From assembly GCF_029873635.1 (NCBI RefSeq), contig NC_080418.1, forward strand, positions 8,151,562-8,215,561: DNA of 64,000 nucleotides, given 5' to 3'. This document shows positions 10,472 to 20,803 of the stretch, in pieces (the stretch's first letter is position 1; every line of letters starts with the position of its first letter). The notes under the pieces were generated by a model. That model did no database searches. It worked only from the letters and a program-made list of their open reading frames with translations, and had not been told where the DNA came from. The stretch comes from Malania oleifera. Taxonomy: Eukaryota; Streptophyta; Magnoliopsida; Santalales; Ximeniaceae. The position numbers were made by a program, and so were the translations under genes.

Positions 10472-12165
10472 TTAAGTGACTTGTTTTGGTACCCACATTT
10501 TCTTGGATCCTATGGGGTTAGTGTTCTTAATCACCCATTTGTAGTTCATGTTCCTTCCTTTATTTCCCCTGAAGGGATAAGTAAATCGTACATGATCTTT
10601 TCTTTCACAATATAGACAAACTTTATTAGCATGTGAGGGGTTTTGTTTAGGTGCAGGGTTTTTCTTTGATGCAGTGCTCCTTTTAGCATAAAGATTTGCA
10701 AATCCTATTGATTCTAAAGACGATAGGCCGTATCCTAATCCTTCTTTAAAAATTCCAAACCTTTGAGCTCCAAGTAACTTATCAAAATTTTCTTTGCCAT
10801 TTGTAATTTTATAAATAGTATTGTTTTGATCTTCCACCTTCTTTTTCAATGTAGAGTTTTCTTGAAGAATTTCGATTATTTGACTTTTCAAGCTTCCAAC
10901 TTCCTTTTGAGAAGATTCTTTGTAATTTATGTATTCCTTAGAGAGCTTTTCATTTTCAAGACTAAGAGATGCATTTTCTTCTTTCAAGGTGTCACATGAG
11001 CAGACTTGTTTTTGTTTGCATTTTGAATGATTTTCTTCTAGGAGTTTGAGTTTCTTTCTAGATGCTTTTAATTCAATATAGAGTTTTCTACAATTTTCTT
11101 CTAGTTCTTCATAAGAAGGGAGATATTCATCATCAAAGTTTACCTCACTTTGTTCGTCTGCCATAAGGCAGATATGAGTGGCTTCTTCCTCGATTTCTTC
11201 GCCGGTTGAGGTCCCATCCAATTCATCCCATTTAGTTGCATTCATTGCTTTGAACTTCTCTTTGTCTCCCTATTTATTGTTGCCTTTATTTTTTAAAAGA
11301 AAACAATCGGCCATGCGGTGCCCGATCTTTTGGCAATTGTAGCATCTAATGCTCAATTCTCCTTTCTTTTTTTGTTTGCCATTTCGTTTGTTTATCAAAA
11401 AATTTCTGAACCTTCTTGTAAGGAGGGTGACTTCATCATCATCATCATTTTCTTCCTCTTCTATGAGTTCTTTTTGCTTTCCGACTTTTAGAGCAATTCC
11501 GGTAGCCTTCTTGGGTACTTCAGCTTCTGCGACAGCATTTTTCTTCTTGATCTCATAGGTCATAAAAGACCCAATTAGTTCATCAAGGGTGACCTTTGAG
11601 AGGTCCTTTGCTTCTTCAATTGCCGTCGACTTAGCGTGCCAAGATGTCAGTAGTGAATGAAGGACTTTTTGCACATTGTCTTCCATAGAGTACTCTCTAC
11701 TGAGAGCTTTTAGTCCATTCGTGATGTGCGAGTAAACATGGCAGTAATTGTCTCACCTTCTTCCATCTTGAACATCTCATATTCTTTTACCAGCATATAA
11801 ATTTTTGATCTTTTTACCTAGGTTGTACCTTCATATGTTACATGAAGTTTTTCCCACATTTTCTTAGCCGTGTTGCATCCACATATTCGGTTGTACTCTT
11901 CATCACTTACAATGCAATAGAGGAAGTTATTGGTCTTGAAGTTTAGTTGTGCTAGCCTTGCATCTGTCTCGGGAAGTTTCCCAATAGGTATGTCATCACC
12001 GTCTTCGTTTTTGAAGGTGTAGTCTCCTTCAGTGATGATGTTCCACATTTGGTAGTCATAGGCCTGGATGAAGATCTAAATTCGATCTTTCCATGCTAGG
12101 TAGTTAGCTCCACAAAATTTGGGGGGACGGTCCACAGATTGACCTTGGGCAAAGATATCCTCCAT
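10472..12165 (-). pseudogene. Sirevirus gag (capsid, zinc knuckle, coiled coil)
   Basis: The start is the ATG at 12165 (MEDIFAQGQSVDRPPKFCG), with AWKDRI, MWNIITEGDY and KKMWEKLHVTYEG typical of the Copia gag N-terminus. A stop near 12075 and another near 11818 break it. The next piece (11686-11270) ends in the zinc knuckle CYNCQKIGHRMADC. The piece from 11245 holds EEEATHICLMAD and a long heptad-like coiled coil (about 11140-10800) rich in LEEN/SLENEKLSKE. A knuckle followed by a coiled coil is a Sirevirus gag trait. Gag forms the virus-like particle and packages element RNA. Confidence 0.85.
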
Positions 12166-12185
12166 GTTGATCTTTCTAGGTAGTC

Positions 12186-12943
12186 TGCTGCATTTAATGA
12201 ACGCTGCAGCCAAACATTCGTCAATGAAATCTACATTTCGTCAATGAGCTCTGTAGTAAATTTGTCGACGAAGCCATGTGTTCGTCGATGAGTTACTGGC
12301 TCTGAATTCAGACAGGTCTTGGTTTCTATTCGTCGACGAGAACCTTGTGTTTGTTGACGAGTTCTTCAATACATTCATCGATGACACCCTGTGTTCGTTG
12401 ACGAGTTTCTGGTTCTGAATTCAAGTGCCTCTCGGTTTCTTTTCGTCGACGAGAACCCTGTGTTCGTCGACGAAGGTCTGTGTTATACCCGTCAACGAAA
12501 CCCTGTGTTCGTCGACGAGTCCTTTCTTACTTTATAAAATTTTCTTTTAAGTTCTAAAAAGGTCCTTGTTCATTTAAGGGTTTCTTTAGATACTTTTAAT
12601 AGCTTTACTTGTTTATGTTGTATGTATGTGATATGCCCATTTCTTGCTCTTAATTTTGAGTCACTCCATATACAAAGGATTTACAAAATAGTCTCTCTCA
12701 CTTTCACACTCATCCTTTAGACCACTTGTATATTGTGTAGAGTCCATGAATGCTTTGAGTGGCTGTACTTTTGGTCATGTCACGAATTGCTTCTGACTGA
12801 TTTGAAACTTGTTGGTTCTGGTGCCATTCTATGCAGCTGATCATGACTTAGAAAAAAAGGTTAGTAGCCTTAAAGAACTGCTAATGGGTTGTTGTCATCA
12901 AAACATAGTAGGAATGAAGGACCCTTAACTACTTGGTCTAACA
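12186..12943 (-). repeat. Truncated 5' LTR of the Sirevirus
   Basis: It matches 4470-5183 of the 3' LTR but lacks the equivalent of 3803-4469 (about 667 bp, with the transcribed end) and the primer binding site: gag's leader follows immediately. It is 44 bp longer than the matching part because it carries one more palindrome pair (about 12240-12290). The outer end GGTCTAACA and target duplication are intact. Confidence 0.85.
12222..12521. repeat. Palindrome array of the 5' LTR
   Basis: About a dozen TTCGTCGACGA variants, the same array as 4503-4764 with an extra pair. Several copies carry C-to-T or G-to-A changes such as TCGTCAATGA, as expected for decay at methylated CpG. Confidence 0.75.
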
Positions 12944-12948
12944 AAATC

Positions 12949-13161
12949 AATTACATTTAAGTTAAGTTTTAAGCTTAACGTTTCTTAGTTGAGTCGAGTG
13001 TAAGTATTTCATTATATCAAATAGGCTCAATTCAATTACACATTTACCAAAAAAAAACAATTTTCTTTAAAAATTGACAAAAAAATAGAGTTTTAAAAAT
13101 AGAATTTTTTAAAAAAATTAAATTAAAAAATAAATTATTTTTACAATCAAATAGTGCAAAA
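12949..13161. other. Short unassigned AT-rich spacer
   Basis: Sequence between the Sirevirus target duplication and the next Copia LTR. It is AT-rich with A runs and no gene. Confidence 0.4.
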
Positions 13162-13500
13162 TGTTATGAAAATCATAAGACACTAATGGTTGTCACCCCT
13201 TCATTTTTCCACTACCATAAATTCTTTGCTATCCCTTCTTGCCCTTTAAAAGAACACTCTCTTCCTCTCATTTTGACACCCACATTGCATGCTTGAAGTA
13301 AATATCATATAGAAAGGATTATAGAAGAGGAGAGATAGAGAGAAGAGAAATATTTTGTATAAGGCCGGTTCCAAATCATCTTGTAATTCCTCCCAAGATA
13401 GTAAAATTTTTTATCTCATTCGCCCGTAGAGTAGGCATAGCTGAACTACGTAAAATTTATGTCTCATGTCTATTTATTTTCTTGTATCTTTTATAAGACA
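13162..13500 (+). repeat. 5' LTR of a Copia element (Ivana/Oryco-like)
   Basis: It begins TGTTATGAAAATCATAAG and ends TTTTATAAGACA, directly before a primer-site-like TTATCAGCACGAG. It is 339 bp. The LTR start and the ATCAGCACGA word are characteristic of a plant Copia group whose gag follows at 14020. No second LTR is present in the window because other elements interrupt this one. Confidence 0.7.
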
Positions 13501-13515
13501 TTATCAGCACGAGAC
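13501..13515 (+). promoter_or_regulatory. Probable primer binding site TTATCAGCACGAGAC
   Basis: Directly follows the LTR end, as a primer binding site must. The ATCAGCACGAG word is common to this Copia group. I cannot confirm the tRNA. Confidence 0.5.
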
Positions 13516-13582
13516 TCTAACTATCTAGGATATTTCTTTAAATCCTATTTAATTTATTATTGTAAGTTTTACTTTCAAGAGC

Positions 13583-13815
13583 ATAATATTCTCTAGAAGA
13601 GAATATGTCTTTTAAAGTTTAAAGAGTACCAATCTCCAGAAGAGATGATAAGATAGACCTCTTGAAGAGGTTATATATTTAATCTCTCGAAGAGATTGAT
13701 CGCCTGAAAATGTTATGTATGTAATCTCTAGAAGAGAGTATGTTTTTAACCTCCTGAAGAAGTGAGACGTTTATCCTCTAGATGAGATAGTACATTTAAC
13801 CTCCAGAAGATGTGG
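13583..13815 (+). repeat. Series of short CTCCAGAAGAG hairpins in the gag leader
   Basis: About eight variants of ATCTCCAGAAGAGAT (for example TCTCTAGAAGAGA, CCTCTTGAAGAGG and ATCTCTCGAAGAGAT) recur every 25-40 bp between the primer site and gag. Each is a small inverted repeat around a 3-4 base loop. In this Copia group such leader hairpins may act in RNA packaging or translation; that is inference. Confidence 0.65.
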
Positions 13816-14019
13816 TAAATTATTACTCATTTCCATATTATTGTAATTGAAATCATACTCCTAAAGAGTACAAATTAAGTAAAAATAATGTTTCTCAAGA
13901 AACATATTTAAGTACCTTCGGAAGGTTGAAAGTAATATTATATCTATTATTATCTCAGTTTTATTTTAGTTTTTATATTTTATTTTTCTAAATTGTCTTA
14001 TTATTATTAATTTATTCAG

Positions 14020-14931
14020 ATGTCAAACCTAAATAAAGTTGAATTTGTTCCCCTTGATATCAAAGACAACAATTATTTATCATGAATTCTTGATGTTGAT
14101 ATTCATCTAAATGCAACGAACTTGGAAGATAATATTTTATATGGAAATATCACTTCCCAACAGGATCGCGCTAAAGTTATAATCTTCCTCCGTCATCATT
14201 TAGATGAAGAATCAAAGACTAAGTACCTCACTATCAAAGACTTAATTACCTTATGAAAAAATTTAAAGGATAGATTTGACCATCAAAAGACTGTGATTTT
14301 ACCAAATGCTCGATATGAATGGTTGAACCTCAGGTTGCAAGATTTTAAAACAGTCAATGAATATTTTCCATCTCATTAATGAGCTCTTGCAGCAGCAATA
14401 CAGGGAGAGAAAATTTATTAAATTTTTTGAACTTATATTATCTATTTTTGTTGCTGAGCAAAATAACGATCTTTTGATGAAAAGTCACCAAACTTGTCCA
14501 ACTAGTTCAACTTCATTCCCTGAAGTGAATATGAATGCATCTCATGGTCGAGAACGAGGCCGCATGCATGGTTGTGGGCATGGTCATGGCCGTGGTCGAA
14601 ATAATCACTAGCATTGACGTGATGCTGCAATCTCCCAGAAGAGGGATGACCCCCCAGAAGTGAGATAATGATTAGGATCAACAACTCAAACATTATGAAA
14701 ATAAATGCTACAGATGCAAAGGAAAAGACCATTGGTCGCATAACTGTTATACACCCAAACACTTGTTAGATCTATACCAAGCCTCTATAAAAGAAAAGCA
14801 AAGAAGTTAAAATAAATTTTACTGATAATATTGTTCCAATAAACCTTGATGTTGAGCCATTCAACTCTGTTTATCTTGATCTTGCTGATTTCCTTGTAAA
14901 TCAAGACAAAAATAATGATGTAATATTTTAA
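14020..14931 (+). pseudogene. Copia gag, Ivana/Oryco-like, decayed
   Basis: The ATG at 14020 starts MSNLNKVEFVPLDIKDNNYL, the standard N-terminus of this gag group, followed by QDRAKVIIFLRHHLDEESKT, DLKDRFDHQKTV-like and EYEWLNLRLQDFKTVNEYF-like segments. After frameshifts near 14380-14400 come LLQQQYRERKF, VAEQNNDLLMKSHQTCP (14357-14611) and a Gly/His/Arg-rich stretch. A diverged zinc-knuckle region with KHLLDLYQ-like sequence and a terminal NLDVEPFNSVYLDLADFLVN (to about 14900) follow. Multiple stops make it inactive. Confidence 0.78.
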
Positions 14932-15149
14932 GATATAAAGTAAGCACTATTGTATTTGAATTTCAATAAATAAATTATTGTATTTATTGTTGCTATGATC
15001 ATTATAATAATGGGTTCTTAAAATGTGTTGTAGTATAAATTGTCTTAAAATTTTGATCGATTCTAATATTGTTGTGAATTGTGGTTCACATGTTGAATGG
15101 ATTACATACACAAAGGGAAAACATGAAGAAAATTAGGGTGCAACAGGGC

Positions 15150-15215
15150 AAACCGTCAACAGCTTGGGGGAGTGTCTGAATGGATTTCTACTGTCTTAAC
15201 CAAACCGTCGACGGT
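15150..15215. repeat. CCGTCGACGG palindromes in the solo LTR
   Basis: AAACCGTCAACAGCTTGG and AAACCGTCGACGGTTTGG lie about 90-130 bp upstream of the TATA-like sequence. The perfect palindrome AAACCGTCGACGGTTT shares the GTCGAC core with arrays in other families here. Confidence 0.7.
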
Positions 15216-15554
15216 TTGGCTCGAGACACCCAGCGCAGATTTTATTTTGAATGGGGAACGTTACTATGGTTGGGGTTTGGAGCGAAAACCTCCAAGAACT
15301 CTATTTATATGTCTTATTGCATGTATTTAGAGTGTTAGTTGATGTAGATTGAAAGAATTGGAGGGTTCTTGTATTTCTTTTGTAATTTACACAAGAAGAT
15401 AGTGAATCCTTACCATTTGCTCCCATGGATGTATGCATTGCTGAACCACATAATTCCCGGTATCATTGTTATTGTTATTGCGTTCATTTACTTACTGTAG
15501 CTGTGGATTGTTCTTTATTTTCACCATTAGAGTGTTGCATTGTGTGTTTGATCC

Positions 15555-15560
<6 letters not shown>

Positions 15561-15626
<66 letters not shown>

Positions 15627-15627
15627 T
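15561..15627. repeat. Compound (AC)n(AT)n microsatellite
   Basis: About 19 AC units pass directly into about 13 AT units. It lies near the 3' end of the solo LTR. Apparent short ORFs across it are translations of the repeat. Confidence 0.95.
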
Positions 15628-15664
15628 CCACTGTGCATATTTGGGGGTTTTACACAACAAAGAT

Positions 15665-15995
15665 GTCTTTGGAATAAGTTTATTTAGCTAATAGTACTAC
15701 AACACACACAATTCTTCGAGATAGAAAATATTTCCATTACTTGAATATATCTTCAACAAATGTTAAAACAATATCTTGTTCTTCAAATTTGATTAAAGAC
15801 TCCAAAAAAGCTAATATAAAGTTACCCAATGGTACTTTATTACAATTTGAAGAAGCTTTATACTCCAGCTGATCTAGAAGAAGTTTGTCAAACTTTAAAG
15901 ATTTAAGATTCAATGGATATCATATTGAAACTACAAATGAAGGCAATAAAGAATTCATTTATATTACTTTTATTGTTTCTGGGAAGAAACAAATT
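15665..15995 (+). pseudogene. Copia protease fragment (continuation of the element at 13162)
   Basis: After the solo LTR the frame resumes with LANSTTTHTILRDRKYF, where the group normally reads LADSATTHTIL, so the catalytic Asp and the following Ser-Ala are changed. Further pieces are KLPNGTLLQFEEALYS and FNGYHIETTNEGNKEFIYIT. It stops where a Sirevirus LTR was inserted at 15996. Confidence 0.65.
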
Positions 15996-18004
15996 TGTTG
16001 GAATTGGTGTATTCCCAAAAGGTGGGGTGAAGTGGAATTTTAAACTTTTCTCCTAGGTTAAACTAGATATCAGTACTACACAACCTAGGGTCTTTCTAAG
16101 CTTATACCGAATCAATATATAAACAGTATAATCAGATTAATGAAAAATATCATACAGGTGCTAAAAATAAATTGTAGATAAATAAAGTTGACACCAGATA
16201 TGATATCGGGGTTCTGCCAATACTGCCTACGTCCTCGCCTTGAGCCATAGCTCAAGGATTCCACTAATTGCTTACTTCACGGGTGGACTAACACCGTTTA
16301 CAATATCTTACCAGGATGGTGCACCTAGTTCTCTTAACCGAGTCTGAACCAGTCCGGGACTTTTCATAGGGCTAGTATCCTTCTTTCGACTATACATCGG
16401 GAAAACAGCAGATAATCAAATAAATTATTTTGTATAATAAAATATGCTTCTAATATAAGCAGATGTGTACAACACTACATGTCAAAGTACACTCATGTAT
16501 GATATGAAAATGCACTCAATGTGAGAATGTGATTTTCAAAAAAATAATCTTGGAATAAATATATGTACGACGAGTGCTCAATGATTTTATGCCCAAATAA
16601 GAAATTTCTCCAAAAATATTTCTCTAAATAAAGTGCATGAGAATCTAGGGTTTATGGCTCAAAAATATTTTTTGCAAACACAAGCCAATGAACCTTTGAA
16701 TCTTGCAATGGATGTGCAAGATTCACAAACAAATAATATTAACTCTCAAGAATATTTATCAAATGAAATATGTGGGAGAAACTAAGATAATACTCTTAAA
16801 ATAAGGTATAAAAGATATGTGCAAGATGAGAGTAAAAATGACTTTGATTTATAAAATGAATGCCCAAACCAAGGTTTAAAAGTATGCTCTCTTAAAAGAT
16901 TTATCAAAGAAATAATAAAAGGGAGTATGAGTAGTATGCTTTGAAAAATTGAAAGAATTTGAGCAATAAAAGGAGTATGAAAATTTCAGAGAATTTTTCT
17001 TAATGATTTTTGCTAATCTAACACTAATTAAAACAAATGAAGAGGTATATAGAGGCTTGAGGAAAAATATGACCATTGGGGACACAAAGGTCATTTTGGA
17101 AAAAGATTAGAGATGTTTAGTTTAAAAATAACCTCGTTTACTACAGTAAAAAATTTACCAACTCGAGAGGTTCGGTCAACCATTTTAAGGTTCGGTCAAC
17201 CGGATTGCTCAGTTCGGTCGACCAGGGTGTATTTGAACTGAGGAGATGGTCGACCAGACTTGAGGCGATTTCAAAACTTTTGAGGTTCGGTCAATCAGGT
17301 TAAGTTCGGTTGACTGAAGTTGAACGTTCGCTCAACCGAGCCATTTTACAATTAGGAGTTCGATCGACCAGGGCATTGGGATTTCCTACGTGCTAGTTCG
17401 GTCGACCAAGCCGTTGACGCTCATTTTGAGGACGGTCGACCAAATGGTCAAACTTTTGACCATTGGGCGGATCGGCCAACCGAAGTACTATGTGTGTTTA
17501 GGTTCAGTCGACCGAACACATGAAAATTGTGCATTTGAGTTCTAGCTTCCTTTTGAAGTCACCGTACTCATATGATTATTACTTCTAAGATATATGGGGG
17601 CTTTTTCATGCGATGTAGTTGGACTTAAGGTCAGTCTAAGATCTTTGAGAGTTAACCCCAAAAATATGGCATCGATCGACCAAGTGCCCTACAGTCATTT
17701 AGTTCTCTATGGTCAATCTACGGTCATGTTGAGTTTATCATACACATCATGCATGTCATGCATTATTACATACCAAATATAAAATCAAATGCAATTACAA
17801 TTGAAAGTGTATGTCTTCTTCTATCTTGCTCTTCAATTCTATGGAATGCACCAGATTGATGTGAGCTTTAAGTTCTTACTAGCTTCCATTTTTCGGTATC
17901 TTATGTCTGTGCTGAAATGAAAACCTATTTACACACTAAATGCACACATAAGACACTGATGGTTTGTTAGCATCAAAGCAGAGATCAGACTTAAAAAGTC
18001 AATA
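15996..18004 (-). repeat. 3' LTR of a second Sirevirus family
   Basis: On the plus strand it begins TGTTGGAATTGG and ends near AAAGTCAATA, directly before the polypurine tract complement ATCTCCCCTTTTTTG. It is about 2.0 kb, with a left flank AAATT. It resembles the first Sirevirus LTR in layout: GGTTCTGCCAATACTGCCTACGTCC-like U5, a palindrome array, and a terminal GTTAGCATCAAAGCAG-like segment. The end is mutated from the expected ...ACA. The rest of the element to the right is non-coding and interrupted. Confidence 0.7.
17163..17514. repeat. TTCGGTCGACC palindrome array in the second Sirevirus LTR
   Basis: About a dozen variants of GGTTCGGTCGACCAGG/GGTTCGGTCAACCGG are spread over 350 bp, in both orientations. 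GGTCGACC is palindromic and shares the GTCGAC core with the other arrays. On the element strand the array lies about 115 bp upstream of a TATATA word at 17044-17050. Confidence 0.75.
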
Positions 18005-19271
18005 ATCTCCCCTTTTTTGATGATGACAAACACCAAGAAGAAAAATTGGTTATGCCTAAAAGGGCTCCCTTTAGAATATGCATAACTTGAAAATAAACAA
18101 TATAGATCAAACATATTCACAAAAGAAGACATCTCAAATAATATGCATTTAGTTTTGACAATAAAGCATAGGCATACATGCATGCAACTCAGCAAACCTC
18201 TCCCCCTTTTGGTCAAAAAAAGATTTAACATTTTGCGCACATAAATTCTCCCCCTTTTGTCATCAGCAAAAGTGTTAAGTTAAGTGAAAGAAATTTGGTC
18301 ATTAAAAAAAACTTTGCTTAATAGAAACTTCCCTTTTAAAAAATATTTACCCCTTTTTAAACATTTAAGCACATAAAAAAAATTCTCCCCTTTTTATCAA
18401 ATAGTATTTTGGGCATTAAAAACAATTCTAAAGATATAGCATTTAGACACGTAAGCAAGAAAATAAGATATGTCACATGTAAAATCATTTCTTGCCAAAT
18501 GATAACAAAATATATGTAAATGAATATCCCTTTATGATATTTTCAAGAAGTGCTAGGGGTGCTTGCAAAAAAAAAATAAATAAATTATTTAAAGCACATG
18601 CAAGCATAATTTTTCTATAGAATATTTAAGCACAAAACAACTCATGACCATAAAAATGCAGCTATACGAATTCTAAAAATTAACAGTCAAAAGCAAGATC
18701 ATATAGCTAAAACAAACAACTTGTGGCAAAGCAATATATTTTTTTTTAAAAATATTCAATAAAAAATACAATTAAGCACATGCCACAGTGATTGCAAAAC
18801 AAATCTAAGCTAAAGGTGCAGGTGACATGATATAATAGGATTTTAGTTGTGTATGCTTCCCCTATCGATTTGAATTATAGTTTAGATGAAATGAACCACT
18901 TATACTCATCAAGATTGATTTCACAAAGTATGCCAAAAGTATAAGTCATTCATTTTAAATCCTTTAAACCAACCATACTAATGATTTATCAACAATATTT
19001 TGATTAGTATGGTCATCCCTATAGGCAACATATGCATCAGAAATAGATATTAAGGCATGCTATAGAGTTCATGACCCAAGAACATTCCATATCAAATCAA
19101 GCTTCAAGAGCATGATATAATGTTCAAGGATTTCAGAAGAGCTTCAATATTATAAAAAGTGAAAGTGATGCATATCAGTCCTTTATGTTCTTTCTATAGG
19201 GAAGATGCTTAGCTCTCTAAATACCTGATGATTATGTAAGGATGAAATTCAAAATTTTCAGTTTTCACTCA
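18005..19271 (-). other. Sirevirus 3' non-coding tail with repeated polypurine tracts
   Basis: Non-coding and AT-rich. On the minus strand, GGGGAGA/GGGGGAGA tracts occur at 18005-18017, about 18200-18212, 18246-18259 and 18384-18395. This is the stretch between pol and the 3' LTR of a Sirevirus. No pol or extra ORF is preserved. Confidence 0.55.
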
Positions 19272-19354
19272 TGTAGTGACCCAAAGAATTTATAATATAT
19301 TAAAATAATAAAAGTAAGGGAGAAAAGGAAATTAAAAGCGGCCAAGCATTCCCG

Positions 19355-19537
19355 TTTGTCGACGACGCGACATAATTTACTCGTCAACGAGGGTGTAATT
19401 TGTTGACAAGAAAATACCGAGAGAGGATTTGGGTGATTCTAAATTTCGTCGATGAGGAGAGAGTTCGTCGATGAACTGTCTTCTTGACCTCGTCGATGAA
19501 TTGACGTGGCTTGTCGATGAAGGCCAGTGTATAAATA
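19355..19537 (+). promoter_or_regulatory. TCGTCGACGA-type array and TATA box of the Gypsy solo LTR
   Basis: Seven or eight variants (GTCGACGACG, CTCGTCAACGAG, TTCGTCGATGAG and others) end about 15 bp before TATAAATA (19530-19537). Confidence 0.65.
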
Positions 19538-20018
19538 GAGTTAAACGTGATTTTTCAGCTTAATTTGGCCATAGAAACTCTCTCTCTCTCATTCTCTTCG
19601 GCTCCCACCCCTTCTCTCCTAATTTCTGGCCCCATTAGTCACTGGATCAAAGATCCGAAGCCACCACGACGCTCCTAGGGAAGTTCTCTACAAGTCTGCC
19701 GAAGCGGATCATTGGTGGGGCAAGCTCGGAATCCATCCCAAATCCAGGGTAAGGCTTTCTACTCAATATTTGACTTCTTGACAGTTGTAGAAAGCGTTGT
19801 ACGTGTAAGAATACTGAAGTTTAGTTCTGGAGAATGTCGTTTTCAGGGTGTTAAACGAGGAATCCTGCGGGTGCAGGACTGTTTATTTTAGGGGCTTTTC
19901 AGGACTCAGGTAAGGAGATAAATTAAGTTAGATATTTTATGAAAATATATGTATAATCTTATAGCATCTGGTTTCAGTAAAATAAATATATATTTATATG
20001 TATACGAGTTTTATGTTA

Positions 20019-20567
20019 GGACCCTTAAAATTGAAAGGGAAGTTTTATAGGACAACTATAAGACCAGCTATGCTATATGGATCAGAATGTTGGGCGACAA
20101 AGAAACATAATATTCAAAAAGTAAAAGTTGCTGAGATGAGGATGCTTAGATGGATGAGTGGTATAACAGAAAGTAAACTGAACGGCGAATGAAAAATATT
20201 CGAGGTGAGTTAGGCCTGTAGCTCCTATAGAAAATAAGATAAGGGATAAGGACGAACTCATATGGTCCATGGACACTTGCAAGTAGGCATTATAGTACAC
20301 CTATGGAGGAAGAGTGACTTAGTTACTGTTGGGGGGCAGTAGAAGGGGCTTTTAGCAGAAGCGGCGGTGGTGGTAGCGCAGGTTATGAGCTAAATATAAC
20401 TTGTGGGGACTTTGATATGAGCTAAGGATTCTAATATCTCGCTGAATCTATCAAAGAAATGGTCAATGATCTATAAATTTGTGCCCAGGAAAAGGAGTCA
20501 TATAGCCGATCCACCACTTACGCTGGGACTAAGGCTTTCTTGGTTTTGTTGTTGTTGTTTTGTTATG
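20019..20567 (+). mobile_element. 5'-truncated RTE LINE fragment (RT C-terminus and 3' tail)
   Basis: It encodes LKLKGKFYRTTIRPAMLYGS and KVKVAEMRMLRWMSG, the conserved C-terminal part of plant RTE reverse transcriptases, then continues as a frameshifted coding tail and ends in the typical TTGGTTTTGTTGTTGTTGTT. A short duplication TTTATGTT flanks it (20011-20018 and 20568-20575). The 5' truncation is normal for LINE insertion. Confidence 0.75.
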
Positions 20568-20718
20568 TTTATGTTGCGGAACATATGCTGAACAATGATG
20601 GTATGTTTAAATATACGAACTAAAACCTCATTTTATGCTGGCACTGGGTTAGAGAACTTGTTTCTCTATTCTTAATTACTGTTTTCTAGGAACGTGATAA
20701 TGATATGGATATGTTTTG

Positions 20719-20803
20719 CCGGCGTACGGGCCGTGCTATGAATACGTTTTGTCGGCGTACGGGCCAAGCTATGGTAAAATGTGAAATATCGGCATACGGG
20801 CCG
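20719..20803. repeat. Three copies of CGGCGTACGGGCC
   Basis: The word CGGCGTACGGGCC (last copy CGGCATACGGGCC) occurs near 20719, 20752 and 20789, spaced 33-37 bp, within the Gypsy solo LTR downstream of its TATA box. Each contains the palindrome GTAC flanked by GC-rich arms. Confidence 0.7.

Larger units (their letters stand above)
3803..12943 (-). mobile_element. Sirevirus-type Copia LTR retrotransposon with an extra ORF, decayed
   Basis: A 9.1-kb element on the minus strand bounded by the 5-bp target duplication AAATC (3798-3802 and 12944-12948). In element order it has a truncated 5' LTR (12943-12186), gag with a zinc knuckle then a coiled coil (12165 to about 10472), protease, integrase, RT and RNase H (to 7324), an internal palindrome array, an extra ORF (6826 to about 5640), several polypurine tracts and a full 3' LTR (5183-3803). 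Copia gene order (PR-IN-RT-RH), the long coiled-coil gag, multiple polypurine tracts and an ORF after pol are the hallmarks of the plant Sirevirus (SIRE/Maximus) group. Many stops and frameshifts make it non-functional. Confidence 0.88.
15070..15659 (+). repeat. Solo LTR of another Copia family
   Basis: A 590-bp insertion with perfect terminal TGTTGTG...CACAACA. It is flanked by AATAT and AAGAT, a 5-bp target duplication with one mismatch. It splits the Copia gag-protease region. Inside are GTCGAC palindromes (15150-15215), a TATA-like CTATTTATATG near 15300, and a plant LTR R/U5-like stretch (TTGTATTTCTTTTGTAATTT... then GAACCACATAA). No internal region remains, so it arose by LTR-LTR recombination. 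Confidence 0.7.

Noticed and set aside
15425-15691. Short ORFs with poly Thr-His and Ile-Tyr
   Set aside because: Translations of the (AC)n(AT)n microsatellite in a solo LTR.
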